Of a DNA stretch of 64,000 bases, positions 8,478-16,910 are shown piece after piece. A program made the translations under genes and the position numbers. Position 1 is the first letter of the stretch; every line of letters begins with the position of its first letter. The stretch comes from Burkholderia sp. Leaf177 (GTDB lineage Bacteria; Pseudomonadota; Gammaproteobacteria; Burkholderiales; Burkholderiaceae). The DNA is taken from positions 1 through 64,000 of the forward strand of contig NZ_LMPF01000006.1 of the NCBI RefSeq assembly GCF_001424345.1, read 5' to 3'. The notes beneath the pieces are model-generated. The model was not told the origin of the DNA, did no database searches, and saw nothing but the letters and a program-made list of their open reading frames with translations.

Positions 8478-9053
8478 TCACCGTTTCACGGTCTGCGTAA
8501 CTTCATCGAGACGAACCTTGGAGTGAAACAATCGGCACGCCAGCAAACTCCCTTGATACGCCGCGAACAACGCCCGGGCAGTGACCTCGGGCTTACCGTT
8601 CACTCGCAAGGTTTCCTGCTTCTCGCCTTCGGCCAGCACTTTAGCCAGCCATGATTCATTCGCCTTGTAGAAGGCCTGAACCGCGTGACGTACTTCATCG
8701 GGTAATGATTGAATATCCGCTGCCAGCATTCCGCACAAACAAACCTGATCGCCTTCGCCCACGATCTTGCCGAACAGCTTTACGTATCGATCGAGCTTCT
8801 TCTCGGCGGAAGCGGAGCTGTCGATCGCATAAATAGACGACATGACATCTGCGCTATAGGTATTCACCGCTTCGAGCACCAGATCTTCCTTCGATGGGAA
8901 GTAATAGTGAATGCTCGATGTCTTCACTCCGACCAGCTCCGACAGGTCCCGATAACTAAAACCGTTATAGCCGCGTGTCATCAACAGGATTTGCGCGTGG
9001 TCGAGCAACTGCTCGCGCACGGTGTTCTTGTCTGGGGTTTTCTCGGCGTTCAT
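8478..9053 (-). CDS. TetR/AcrR-family transcriptional regulator
   Basis: This is a TetR-type repressor of about 191 residues. The N-terminal helix-turn-helix reads GYNGFSYRDLSELVGVKTSSIHYYF with the typical PSKEDLVLE continuation; the C-terminal ligand domain is variable (contains GDQVCLCGMLAADIQSLPDEV). I place the start at the ATG at 9051-9053 (MNAEKTPDKN); the frame runs on to an ATG at 9099-9101, which would add 16 residues. A palindrome lies exactly between the -35 and -10 of its own promoter, which argues for autorepression. A matching site precedes the downstream hydrolase gene, its likely target. The inducer is unknown. Confidence 0.88.
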   Translation of the reverse strand: MNAEKTPDKNTVREQLLDHAQILLMTRGYNGFSYRDLSELVGVKTSSIHYYFPSKEDLVLEAVNTYSADVMSSIYAIDSSASAEKKLDRYVKLFGKIVGEGDQVCLCGMLAADIQSLPDEVRHAVQAFYKANESWLAKVLAEGEKQETLRVNGKPEVTARALFAAYQGSLLACRLFHSKVRLDEVTQTVKR

Positions 9054-9121
9054 ATCGGGTTGTTTCCAAGCGCTGTTCAAATACTTGCGCATACGTTTCA
9101 ATAAGATATAAGACCAGGCGT

Positions 9122-9150
9122 AATTTATCTACTAGAAGGTAGATAGTCAA
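9122..9150 (-). promoter_or_regulatory. tetR promoter with operator in the spacer
   Basis: Minus-strand -35 TTGACT (9145-9150) and -10 TAAATT (9122-9127) are separated by 17 bp. Within them lies the inverted repeat tatctac (9126-9132) / gtagata (9139-9145). The arrangement fits autorepression by the TetR protein encoded just downstream. Confidence 0.65.
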
Positions 9151-9191
9151 GAAATTTTATAAAAGGCTTTCACAAATCTCAGACGCTCAAC

Positions 9192-9213
9192 AAAAAAGCG
9201 GGCCGCAGCCCGC
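9192..9213 (-). terminator. Terminator after mnmA
   Basis: Stem gcgggc/gcccgc with loop cgca. On the minus strand it is followed by a run of six T, 26 bp past the mnmA stop. Confidence 0.85.
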
Positions 9214-9238
9214 TCTTCAACCTTCCGCACGACCAGCG

Positions 9239-10387
9239 TTATCTCGGCGTCAACAACGCCGCCTGAGCTTCGCGCCGCGCCGGCTGCGCCGTTGCCGCAT
9301 GTTCGATGATCCCGCCGCCCAGACAAACATCGCCTTGATAAAGCACCGCCGATTGTCCCGGCGTGACGGCCCACTGGGCATCGTTGAAACGCAGCTCGAA
9401 GCGGCCATCCGCCTCCGATGCACCCACCACGCACGCCGAATCCGCTTGTCTGTAACGCGTCTTTGCCGCGCACTCCAGCCCGTCCACAGGCGCCGCGCCC
9501 GCCACCCAGCTCGTGTTTCCGGCCACGAGCGAATGCGACAACAGCCACGGATGATCGTGGCCCTGCACCACATACAACGTGTTCGACGCCATATCCTTGC
9601 CCGCGACGAACCACGGATCACCGCTGCCATCCTTGCTGCCGCCAAGCCCGATGCCCTTGCGTTGTCCGAACGTATAAAACGCCAGCCCGACATGCTCGCC
9701 GATCACCTTGCCATCGGGCGTTTTCATCGGGCCGGGTTGCGTCGGCAAATAGCGGTTCAGGAATTCGCGAAACGGCCGTTCGCCGATAAAACAAATCCCC
9801 GTCGAATCCTTCTTCGCCGCATTCGGCAAGCCAATCTGCGCTGCGATCTCGCGGACTTTCGTCTTCGGCATTTCGCCGAGCGGAAACAGCGTTTTCGACA
9901 ACTGCGCCTGATTCAACCGATGCAGGAAGTACGACTGATCCTTCGTGTGATCCGTGGCCTTGAGCAGCTCGAACAAACCATCGCGTTCCCGCACGCGCGC
10001 GTAATGACCCGTGGCGATGGTTTCGCCGCCAAGCGACATCGCGTGGTCGAGGAAAGCCTTGAACTTGATTTCGGCGTTGCACAGCACGTCCGGATTGGGC
10101 GTACGGCCCGCCGAATACTCCCGCAGGAATTCGGCGAACACGCGATCCTTGTATTCGGCCGCGAAGTTGACCGCTTCCACGTCGATGCCGATCAGATCCG
10201 CCACCGACACCACATCGATCCAGTCCTGCCGGGTCGAGCAATATTCGCTGTCGTCGTCATCTTCCCAGTTCTTCATGAACAGGCCGATCACGTCGTAGCC
10301 CTGCTCTTTCAGCAGCCACGCGGTCACCGACGAGTCCACGCCGCCCGACATGCCCACCACGACTTTCTGTTTTCCGGCCTTGCTCAT
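9239..10387 (-). CDS. mnmA: tRNA-specific 2-thiouridylase MnmA
   Basis: This ATP-dependent enzyme inserts sulfur at C2 of the wobble uridine (U34) in tRNA-Lys, -Glu and -Gln. The 382-residue protein has the PP-loop SGGVDSS (about residues 14-20), the first catalytic Cys in LCNAEIKF and the second in [12 protein letters not shown], plus the [14 protein letters not shown] region and the C-terminal beta-barrel domain. Length fits the family. The gene lies 35 bp downstream of a nudJ-type Nudix gene on the same strand, the same pairing as in E. coli, and ends in a clear terminator. Confidence 0.96.
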   Translation of the reverse strand: MSKAGKQKVVVGMSGGVDSSVTAWLLKEQGYDVIGLFMKNWEDDDDSEYCSTRQDWIDVVSVADLIGIDVEAVNFAAEYKDRVFAEFLREYSAGRTPNPDVLCNAEIKFKAFLDHAMSLGGETIATGHYARVRERDGLFELLKATDHTKDQSYFLHRLNQAQLSKTLFPLGEMPKTKVREIAAQIGLPNAAKKDSTGICFIGERPFREFLNRYLPTQPGPMKTPDGKVIGEHVGLAFYTFGQRKGIGLGGSKDGSGDPWFVAGKDMASNTLYVVQGHDHPWLLSHSLVAGNTSWVAGAAPVDGLECAAKTRYRQADSACVVGASEADGRFELRFNDAQWAVTPGQSAVLYQGDVCLGGGIIEHAATAQPARREAQAALLTPR

Positions 10388-10422
10388 TTTGCTTTCTGCC
10401 TGATGCTTGATGCTTCAAAAAT

Positions 10423-10908
10423 TCAGCACGCGTCCCGCACCGGCGCGACCGAATGCGTATGGATGAAGTCGAGCGGCACGCGCCGCCCGGCGAGGTAATG
10501 ATCGAGACATTCCAGCACGGCCGGCGACCTGTGCCGGCCAACGCACGCGCGCAGTTCGTCGGCGGTCATCCATATGGCGCGCACGATGCCGTCGTCCAGT
10601 TGCGCTCCCGGCACCGGTCCGGAAGTCGTGCCACAAAACGTAAAACGCAGATACGTCGCCGATTTCCCCGGCCGCTCGAAATGCGTGAGATATGCGCCGA
10701 CAAGCGCTTCCGGCTCGAAACCATGCGCCGTTTCCTCGAGCGTTTCGCGCTTCACGGCATCGACAAGCGTTTCCCCCGCTTCCAGATGCCCGGCCGGCTG
10801 ATTAATCTTGAGTCCGTCGGACGTTTGCTCCTCGATCACGAGAAAGCGCCCGTCCCGCTCCACAATTGCCGCGACGGTAACGCGCGGTGTCCATCGTTCA
10901 GTATTCAT
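10423..10908 (-). CDS. nudJ: Nudix hydrolase, NudJ-like phosphatase
   Basis: This 161-residue Nudix protein is related to E. coli NudJ, which hydrolyses nucleoside tri- and diphosphates and hydroxymethylpyrimidine pyrophosphate. The Nudix box is intact: GHLEAGETLVDAVKRETLEE (about residues 40-59) with the Arg-Glu and Glu-Glu metal ligands. NQPAGHLE before the box is typical of the NudJ branch. It is the first gene of a two-gene leftward operon with mnmA, matching the enterobacterial order, which supports the name. Confidence 0.88.
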   Translation of the reverse strand: MNTERWTPRVTVAAIVERDGRFLVIEEQTSDGLKINQPAGHLEAGETLVDAVKRETLEETAHGFEPEALVGAYLTHFERPGKSATYLRFTFCGTTSGPVPGAQLDDGIVRAIWMTADELRACVGRHRSPAVLECLDHYLAGRRVPLDFIHTHSVAPVRDAC

Positions 10909-11143
10909 GGGACCGTATTTTACCGTTTTGCGCGTTTTCCCGCCGTTCGCGGAGTTGATGGACGTTGTTGCCCGATGGCGTCATTTTTCGCGAATCTTTC
11001 GGTTACAGTGGCAATCAGTCGCAAAAATCAGCTTAAAGAACCGCCCGCTGGACTGCTCGTTCACGTGCGCAGGCGTCTTCACCAGCAACAGCGCGAGCGA
11101 CCGCACACGGACATAACAGAACTAGAACGTGAGGAGGATGAAG

Positions 11144-12295
11144 ATGCATATCGGAGTGCCTGCCGAGACGCGGGCGAACGAGGCGCGCGTCGCCGCCACG
11201 CCGGAAACGGTCAAGAAGCTGGTGTCGCAAGGTCACCGGGTCACGGTGCAGCGCGGCGCCGGTCTGCCGGCGAGTTATATCGATGAAGCTTTCACCGCCG
11301 CCGGCGCCGAGCTTGTCGATGCCAACACCGCATTCGCCGCCGATCTCGTCCTCAAGGTCCATTCGCCCAACGAAGCCGAGTTGCCGCTGCTGAAACACGG
11401 CGCGGTCCTGGCCGGCATGCTCGACCCTTTCAACGCCGATAACAACTCGCGCCTCGCCGCGTCCGGCATCACCGCGTTCGCGCTCGAAGCCGCGCCACGC
11501 ACGACGCGCGCGCAGAGCCTTGACGTGTTGTCATCGCAGGCGAATATTGCCGGGTACAAGGCCGTGCTGGTCGCGAGCAATATCTATCAGCGCTTCATGC
11601 CCATGCTGATGACCGCCGCCGGCACCGTGAAAGCCGCACGCGTGCTCGTGCTGGGCGCGGGCGTCGCAGGTTTGCAGGCGATCGCCACGGCCAAGCGGCT
11701 GGGCGCGGTCATCGAAGCGTCGGATGTGCGTCCCGCCGTGAAGGAGCAGATCGAGTCGCTGGGCGCGAAATTCCTCGACGTTCCGTACGAGACCGATGAA
11801 GAACGCGAAGCCGCGGTCGGCGTCGGCGGATACGCGCGGCCAATGCCCGCAAGCTGGCTTGCCCGGCAATCCGTGCTCGTCGCCGAACGCGCGAAGCAGG
11901 CGGATATTGTGATCGCGACGGCGCTGATCCCCGGGCGTCCCGCGCCGACCTTGATCGCGGCTGAAACCGTCGCGCAGATGAAACCGGGCTCGGTGATCGT
12001 CGATCTTGCCGCTGGCCGTGGGCCCGAATTCGAGGGGCGGCGCGGCGGCAATTGCCCGCTGACCGAACCCGATCAGGTCGTGATGAAACACGGCGTGCAT
12101 CTGGTCGGCTACACGAATCTTGCATCGATGGTCGCAACCGACGCGTCCGCCCTTTACGCGCGAAACCTGCTCGATTTCATCAAGCTGATCGTGACGAAGG
12201 AAGGCACGTTGAACATCGATATGGCCGACGACATCGTCGCGGCCACGCTCCTGTGCCGCGACGGCCAGGTCACGCGCGGGATCAAAGGAGACTGA
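11144..12295 (+). CDS. pntAA: NAD(P) transhydrogenase alpha subunit, NAD-binding part
   Basis: This is the cytosolic NAD(H)-binding domain I of the proton-translocating transhydrogenase, which uses the proton gradient to reduce NADP with NADH. It has 383 residues, is related to alanine dehydrogenase, begins [20 protein letters not shown] and contains the Rossmann motif [20 protein letters not shown]. The frame contains ATGs at 11129, 11138 and 11144; the last is chosen because GAGGAGG (11131-11137) is ideally spaced from it. It is the first of three tightly packed genes. The three-subunit split (AA, AB, B) is the usual arrangement in this and several other bacterial groups. Confidence 0.93.
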   Translation: MHIGVPAETRANEARVAATPETVKKLVSQGHRVTVQRGAGLPASYIDEAFTAAGAELVDANTAFAADLVLKVHSPNEAELPLLKHGAVLAGMLDPFNADNNSRLAASGITAFALEAAPRTTRAQSLDVLSSQANIAGYKAVLVASNIYQRFMPMLMTAAGTVKAARVLVLGAGVAGLQAIATAKRLGAVIEASDVRPAVKEQIESLGAKFLDVPYETDEEREAAVGVGGYARPMPASWLARQSVLVAERAKQADIVIATALIPGRPAPTLIAAETVAQMKPGSVIVDLAAGRGPEFEGRRGGNCPLTEPDQVVMKHGVHLVGYTNLASMVATDASALYARNLLDFIKLIVTKEGTLNIDMADDIVAATLLCRDGQVTRGIKGD

Positions 12296-12296
12296 C

Positions 12297-12623
12297 ATGG
12301 AACTGGTTAATCACACGGTCATCAACCTGATCATCTTCGTGCTGGCAATCTATGTCGGGTATCACGTGGTCTGGAACGTCACGCCTGCCCTGCACACGCC
12401 TTTGATGGCGGTGACGAACGCAATTTCGGCGATCGTGATTGTGGGCGCGATGCTCGCCGCGGGATTGACGATCGGCGGCGCTGGAAAATTCTTCGGCACG
12501 CTCGCGGTGTTATTGGCGGCGGTCAACGTGTTCGGCGGCTTTCTCGTCACGCGGCGAATGCTCGAGATGTTCAAGAAGAAAGCGCCGAAGCAAATCACCT
12601 CGTCGAAGGAGATTACGCAATGA
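12297..12623 (+). CDS. pntAB: NAD(P) transhydrogenase alpha subunit, membrane part
   Basis: This small integral-membrane protein of 108 residues carries the first helices of the transmembrane domain II of transhydrogenase. Three to four hydrophobic segments are evident ([49 protein letters not shown]). It ends with a basic tail that includes FKKKAPKQ. It starts one base after the pntAA stop and overlaps pntB by 4 bp (ATGA), so translation of the three is coupled. Confidence 0.93.
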   Translation: MELVNHTVINLIIFVLAIYVGYHVVWNVTPALHTPLMAVTNAISAIVIVGAMLAAGLTIGGAGKFFGTLAVLLAAVNVFGGFLVTRRMLEMFKKKAPKQITSSKEITQ

Positions 12624-14062
12624 GCATGAGCGTAGTCACTCTCCTGTACCTCGTCGCTTCGGTGTGTTTCATCCAGGCGCTCAAGGGATTGTCGAACCCG
12701 AAAACCGCGCGCATTGGCAACACGTTCGGCATGGCCGGCATGGCGATCGCGATTCTCACGACTATCGCGTTGATCGTAAAACAGGCTTCGGCGTTGGGAT
12801 CGGATCTGTCGCTGGGATTGGGATTGTTGTTCGCGGCGCTCGTGGTCGGCGGCGCGATTGGCGCGTACGTTGCGGCGAAAGTCGAGATGACGAAGATGCC
12901 CGAACTCGTCGCCGCCATGCACTCGCTGATCGGTCTGGCGGCGGTTGCCATTGCGTATGCCGTTGTTTCCGAACCCTCGGCATTTGGACTTGCCGCGTTG
13001 GGCGAGCCGATTCCGGTGGGCAATCGCGTGGAATTGTTCATTGGCACGTTCGTGGGTGCGATCACGTTCTCCGGTTCGGTGATCGCGTTCGGGAAACTTT
13101 CGGGCAAATATCAGTTCAGGTTGTTCAAGGGCGCGCCCGTCGTGTATGCCGGCCAGCACATGATCAACTTGCTGCTCGCCATCGCGATGCTCGGCTTCGG
13201 CATCATCTTCATGTTCACGCAATCGTGGCTGCCGTTCGTGATCATGACGCTGATCGCGTTTGCGCTCGGCGTGCTGATCATCATCCCGATCGGCGGCGCG
13301 GATATGCCCGTGGTTGTATCGATGCTCAATTCGTACTCGGGCTGGGCGGCCGCGGGCATCGGCTTCTCGCTGAACAATCCGATGTTGATCATCGCCGGAT
13401 CGCTGGTGGGATCGTCGGGCGCGATTCTCTCGTACATCATGTGCCGCGCGATGAACCGCTCGTTCTTCAACGTGCTGTTGGGCGGGTTCGGCAACGAAGG
13501 CGGCGCGGCGGCGGGCGATGGCGCGAAGGAACAGCGCCCGGTGAAATCCGGTTCCGCCGATGACGCCGCGTTCATGCTCGGCAACGCGGAAACCGTGGTA
13601 ATCGTGCCGGGTTATGGATTGGCCGTGGCGCGCGCGCAGCATGCGCTGAAGGAACTGACGGACAAGCTGATCGAGAAAGGCATCGATGTGAAGTACGCCA
13701 TTCACCCGGTCGCGGGGCGCATGCCGGGGCATATGAACGTGTTGCTGGCTGAGGCCGAGGTCGACTACGAGCTGGTCCACGAAATGGAAGATATCAACGG
13801 CGAGTTTCAGCAGACGGACGTGGTGCTGGTGCTCGGCGCGAATGACGTGGTGAATCCGGCGGCTAAAACCGATCCGAAATCGGTGATTGCAGGGATGCCG
13901 ATTCTGGAGGCTTATCGGGCGAAGACGATTATCGTGAACAAACGGTCGATGGCGGCGGGTTATGCGGGGCTTGATAACGAGTTGTTCTACATGGACAAGA
14001 CGATGATGGTTTTCGGCGACGCGAAAAAGGTGATCGAGGATATGGTGAAGGCGGTGGAGTGA
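12620..14062 (+). CDS. pntB: NAD(P) transhydrogenase beta subunit
   Basis: This 480-residue subunit carries the remaining transmembrane helices of domain II (about residues 1-270), which form the proton channel, and the cytosolic NADP(H)-binding domain III. Key features are the [21 protein letters not shown] segment in the membrane part, and the domain III motif [15 protein letters not shown] followed by [18 protein letters not shown] and the C-terminal [16 protein letters not shown] that closes over NADP. Everything expected of a working subunit is present. A hairpin followed by T residues lies about 25 bp downstream. Confidence 0.96.
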   Translation: MSMSVVTLLYLVASVCFIQALKGLSNPKTARIGNTFGMAGMAIAILTTIALIVKQASALGSDLSLGLGLLFAALVVGGAIGAYVAAKVEMTKMPELVAAMHSLIGLAAVAIAYAVVSEPSAFGLAALGEPIPVGNRVELFIGTFVGAITFSGSVIAFGKLSGKYQFRLFKGAPVVYAGQHMINLLLAIAMLGFGIIFMFTQSWLPFVIMTLIAFALGVLIIIPIGGADMPVVVSMLNSYSGWAAAGIGFSLNNPMLIIAGSLVGSSGAILSYIMCRAMNRSFFNVLLGGFGNEGGAAAGDGAKEQRPVKSGSADDAAFMLGNAETVVIVPGYGLAVARAQHALKELTDKLIEKGIDVKYAIHPVAGRMPGHMNVLLAEAEVDYELVHEMEDINGEFQQTDVVLVLGANDVVNPAAKTDPKSVIAGMPILEAYRAKTIIVNKRSMAAGYAGLDNELFYMDKTMMVFGDAKKVIEDMVKAVE

Positions 14063-14087
14063 GGTGGATTGCCCAACTTCGATAAGC

Positions 14088-14121
14088 GCCGGTGAGCTCG
14101 CGAGGGTCGTCGGCATTTTTT
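14088..14121 (+). terminator. Probable terminator after pntB
   Basis: gccggtga (14088-14095) can pair with tcgtcggc (14107-14114) using two G-U pairs, followed by A and six T. It closes the pnt operon. Confidence 0.65.
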
Positions 14122-14190
14122 ATTGACGCGATCAGGTCGGGACGCTTAGTTTCCTTCGCTTGACCACTGCTACGAGGCGACCCGAAGCAA

Positions 14191-14514
14191 ATGCGTGCGC
14201 TGTTCATCTGAAGTAGAAACCGTCTGAGAAGTCCGACTGCTGAAGAAGTTTTCTCGTCTTGGCCCGGCGTTGAGACAGATTCCGCAGGCTTGGCGCTCGA
14301 TGCGGCAATGCCTCTCGAGCCTGATCAAATTGCGTGGGCCGAAGTGATTTTTGTTATGGAGCGAAGGCATAAGGACAAACTGAACAAAACGTTCGGGCGA
14401 TATCTGAAGGGGAAACAAATCGTTTGTCTCGATATCCCCGATAAATTCAGCTATATGGACCCGGAGTTGATCGCGTTGCTGGAGCGGAAGGCGGGGAGAT
14501 TTATGGATCGGTGA
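14191..14514 (+). CDS. Low-molecular-weight tyrosine phosphatase family; catalytic Cys codon is TGA (selenocysteine candidate or pseudogene)
   Basis: The 108 codons from ATG 14191 to TGA 14512-14514 encode the short LMW protein-tyrosine-phosphatase-like family at its usual size (about 107 residues). The only defect is codon 7. The protein reads MRALFI-[TGA]-SRNRLRSPTAEEVF, and that position is the nucleophilic Cys of the CX5R(S) P-loop. The rest is well preserved: WAEVIFVMERRHKDKL, LKGKQIVCLDIPD with the acidic loop, and YMDPELIALLE. A GAGGCG lies 11 bases before the ATG. If TGA is read as selenocysteine this would be a seleno-phosphatase; if not, the gene is dead or the base is a sequencing error. 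I see no convincing SECIS hairpin right after the TGA, so the status is open. Confidence 0.7.
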
Positions 14515-14587
14515 ATGTTAAGCCAGAGCTCAAGCTTGGCGGTATTTTCCCGCCGCGATCTCAACGGGTAACTCGGTCCGCAAAACC

Positions 14588-14893
14588 TTAAAACATCGCT
14601 TCCAGGCCTTTACGATCTACGAGATCAAGCAGCTTCAATGACGGCCCGTTCGGCCGCTTCTGACCCTGCTCCCATTTCTGCACGGTCGATGCGCTCGTGT
14701 TCAGACACGCCGCAAACACCGCCTGACTGGCCCGGGTGCGCTGCCGTATCCGCTTGATCTGCGCCGCGCTGTAATCCTTGATCGGCGGCAGGCATAGCGC
14801 ATCGAATTCCCGGAGTGTTACGGCGTCCATCGTTCCAGCATGGTGTAGCCCTTGCGCGGTTTCGTGTAATGCCTTCAACAATTTGTCACTCAT
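14588..14893 (-). CDS. HigA-like antitoxin, XRE-family DNA-binding protein
   Basis: This 101-residue helix-turn-helix protein has the DNA-binding region in its C-terminal half (SQAVFAACLNTSASTVQKWEQGQKRPNGPSLKLLDL), as in HigA-2/NadS-type antitoxins. It is encoded directly after a RelE/ParE-type toxin gene with an 8-bp overlap (toxin first, antitoxin second, as in higBA). It should neutralise the toxin and repress the operon. The pair is an accessory insertion between the phosphatase-like gene and rlmL. Confidence 0.82.
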   Translation of the reverse strand: MSDKLLKALHETAQGLHHAGTMDAVTLREFDALCLPPIKDYSAAQIKRIRQRTRASQAVFAACLNTSASTVQKWEQGQKRPNGPSLKLLDLVDRKGLEAMF

Positions 14894-15260
14894 CGCCTTT
14901 CACCTCGATTAATTCGCCCGCACGCAGCGCCTGAGTCAACGTGGGCGAGTCATACCCCAACAACTCCGATGCCAGCAGTTTCAAGGCAACGAGCCCCTTT
15001 TCGCTCACATTGGCCCGCTCGTTCTTGGCAAACCCGAACACGAAGAACGCTCGCTCGCCCATTCGAAACGCCAGCAGCGTCCGTAATCCGCCGCGCTTGC
15101 CGCGTCCGTTGATGCCAACTCGCTTCTTGAAAACGTGTCCACCCATATTCGCATCGATCAGACCTTGGCTCATTTCCCCGACGGCATCAAGCAGCGCGGC
15201 GTTGGCTATGCCTTCCGAATCGGCCCAGCGTTCGAACCATTTGGTCTTGAAAGTGCGCAA
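14886..15260 (-). CDS. RelE/ParE-family toxin (HigB-2-like)
   Basis: This small basic protein of the RelE/ParE superfamily is probably a ribosome-dependent mRNA interferase. I start it at the TTG at 15258-15260, preceded by GGAAAA, because relatives start RTFKTKWF at this point; an ATG at 15314 would add 18 residues with no similarity. Landmarks are RTFKTKWFERWADSEGI, GGHVFKKRVGINGRGKRGGLRTLLAFR (the strand with the conserved basic RGGLRT motif) and RAFFVFGFAKNERANVS. It overlaps the antitoxin gene by 8 bp. Toxicity itself is not provable from sequence. Confidence 0.8.
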   Translation of the reverse strand: MRTFKTKWFERWADSEGIANAALLDAVGEMSQGLIDANMGGHVFKKRVGINGRGKRGGLRTLLAFRMGERAFFVFGFAKNERANVSEKGLVALKLLASELLGYDSPTLTQALRAGELIEVKGDE

Positions 15261-15542
15261 TTGTTTTCCTGGAAAGTATAGCACTCGGTGCGATAGCGCC
15301 TGATTCGTATCCACTGGCGTATTGCACTAACGATACTGATTCGCCGGTCGCAACGTAACTAGCCAATCGGCTAACGTCAGCAGCGTTGTCCAATCCGAAA
15401 ACGATCGAATCCGCTTCTTATCTACCGCCCTTCCAGAACCTTCCCTGCCGTTACTGCGCGGCCAACTCATCGGCCGCCCCCGGCCCCTTCCCGCCCCCGC
15501 GTACAATATCCCCCTTCGATTCCCCTAAAAAAGCACCGCCCC

Positions 15543-16880
15543 ATGGCCACTACTTTCCTTTTCGACTGGTTTGTCCCTTGCCCGCGCGGTCTCGAGGCGC
15601 CGCTCGCGGCCGAACTCGCCGAGATCGGAGCGAAGCTCGTAGAGGGCTCGCAATTTAGAACCGGCAAGGAAGTCCCGGGCGGCGTGCATTTTCGCGGCTC
15701 GTGGGCGGCCGGCATGGCGGCGAACCTGCACTCGCGCATCGCAAGCCGCGTATTGCTCAAGCTCGCACACGGCCCGTACCGGAGCGAACACGACATCTAC
15801 GAACTCGCGTATCAGCAGCAATGGGAAAAGTGGTTCTCGCCGAATGAAACCATTCGCGTCGATATCACCGCCATCAAGTCGCCATTGCGCAGCCTCGAAT
15901 TCGCCACGCTGCGCGTGAAGGACGCCGTTTGCGATCGTCTCCGCGAACTCACGGGCAACCGTCCGAGCGTCGATACCGCCCAGCCCGACGTCCGCGTCTT
16001 CGCATTCCTCACGCTGAACGAATGCACGCTTTACATCGATACCTCCGGCGATCCGCTTTTCAAACGCGGCTGGCGCCTGGACAAAGGCGCGGCTCCATTA
16101 CGCGAAAATCTCGCGGCCGGCATCTTGCGCCTGACCGGCTGGACTCCCGGCACGCCGCTGTTCGACCCAATGTGCGGCAGCGGCACCTTCCTCGCGGAAG
16201 CCGCGCAAGTTGCTTTGAACATCGCGCCGGGCGTCGAACGTCGTTTCGGATTTGAAAAGCTCAAGCAATACGATGTAACCGCGTGGCAAAAACTGAAAGG
16301 CGCGGCGCTCGATGCAAAACACGCCGCGCAATCATCGCGTGAGGATATCCAGATCTACGGCAGCGACATTTCCGGCGACATGCTCGACAAGGCCTACGCG
16401 AACCTCGAACGCGCGGGTTTGCCGGAACTATCGCTGAAACAGGTCGATGCACGCCACATGACGCCGCCCTCGGGCGAGCCCGGCATCCTGGTCGCGAATC
16501 CGCCGTACGGCGAACGGATCGAAGTGCGAGGGCGTGGTCCGCGCGGCGAACTTCGCGAACCGAAAAATCGCGGCCGCGATGAAGACGAAGAAGCGTTCCA
16601 TCGCGCGCAACCCGATCCCGCCGATCAGGAGTTCTTCATCTCGTTCGGCAACGCGCTCAAACAGCGCTTTCCGGGCTGGCGCGCGTACGTGCTGACATCG
16701 GATAGAAAATTGCCCGGCATGTTGCGCTTGCGGGAATCGACAAAAACGCCGCTTTTCAACGGCGCGCTCGAATGCCGCCTGTTCCGCTTCGACCTGATTG
16801 CCGGAAGCGTGCGCAACCGGCCGGCAGCGGCGGAACCCGCAGCCGATCAAACGCCCCAAGCGCCCGAAGCGAAGGAATGA
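15543..16880 (+). CDS. THUMP-domain class I SAM-dependent RNA methyltransferase (RlmL N-terminal type)
   Basis: This RNA guanine-N2 methyltransferase of 445 residues corresponds to the RlmL (YcbY) N-terminal half, which makes m2G2445 in 23S rRNA. It begins with an N-terminal ferredoxin-like and THUMP RNA-binding region (about residues 1-160, CPRGLEAPLAAEL). The methyltransferase domain follows, with DPMCGSGTFLAEAAQVALNIAPG as the SAM motif and NPPYGERI as the catalytic motif IV. The charged insert after NPPYGERIEVRGRG is typical of this group. The RlmK half of the E. coli fusion is absent, as usual outside gamma-proteobacteria. The site modified here is inferred by homology. Confidence 0.9.
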   Translation: MATTFLFDWFVPCPRGLEAPLAAELAEIGAKLVEGSQFRTGKEVPGGVHFRGSWAAGMAANLHSRIASRVLLKLAHGPYRSEHDIYELAYQQQWEKWFSPNETIRVDITAIKSPLRSLEFATLRVKDAVCDRLRELTGNRPSVDTAQPDVRVFAFLTLNECTLYIDTSGDPLFKRGWRLDKGAAPLRENLAAGILRLTGWTPGTPLFDPMCGSGTFLAEAAQVALNIAPGVERRFGFEKLKQYDVTAWQKLKGAALDAKHAAQSSREDIQIYGSDISGDMLDKAYANLERAGLPELSLKQVDARHMTPPSGEPGILVANPPYGERIEVRGRGPRGELREPKNRGRDEDEEAFHRAQPDPADQEFFISFGNALKQRFPGWRAYVLTSDRKLPGMLRLRESTKTPLFNGALECRLFRFDLIAGSVRNRPAAAEPAADQTPQAPEAKE

Positions 16881-16910
16881 CGCCGGGCAAAGCGGCGCTA
16901 CAATCGCTGA

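Noticed and set aside
14209-14260. A SECIS element right after the phosphatase TGA
   Set aside because: Only a 3-bp GUC/GAC stem and a distant AGAAA/UUUCU helix can be drawn by eye. That is too weak to claim, so selenocysteine is left as a hypothesis.
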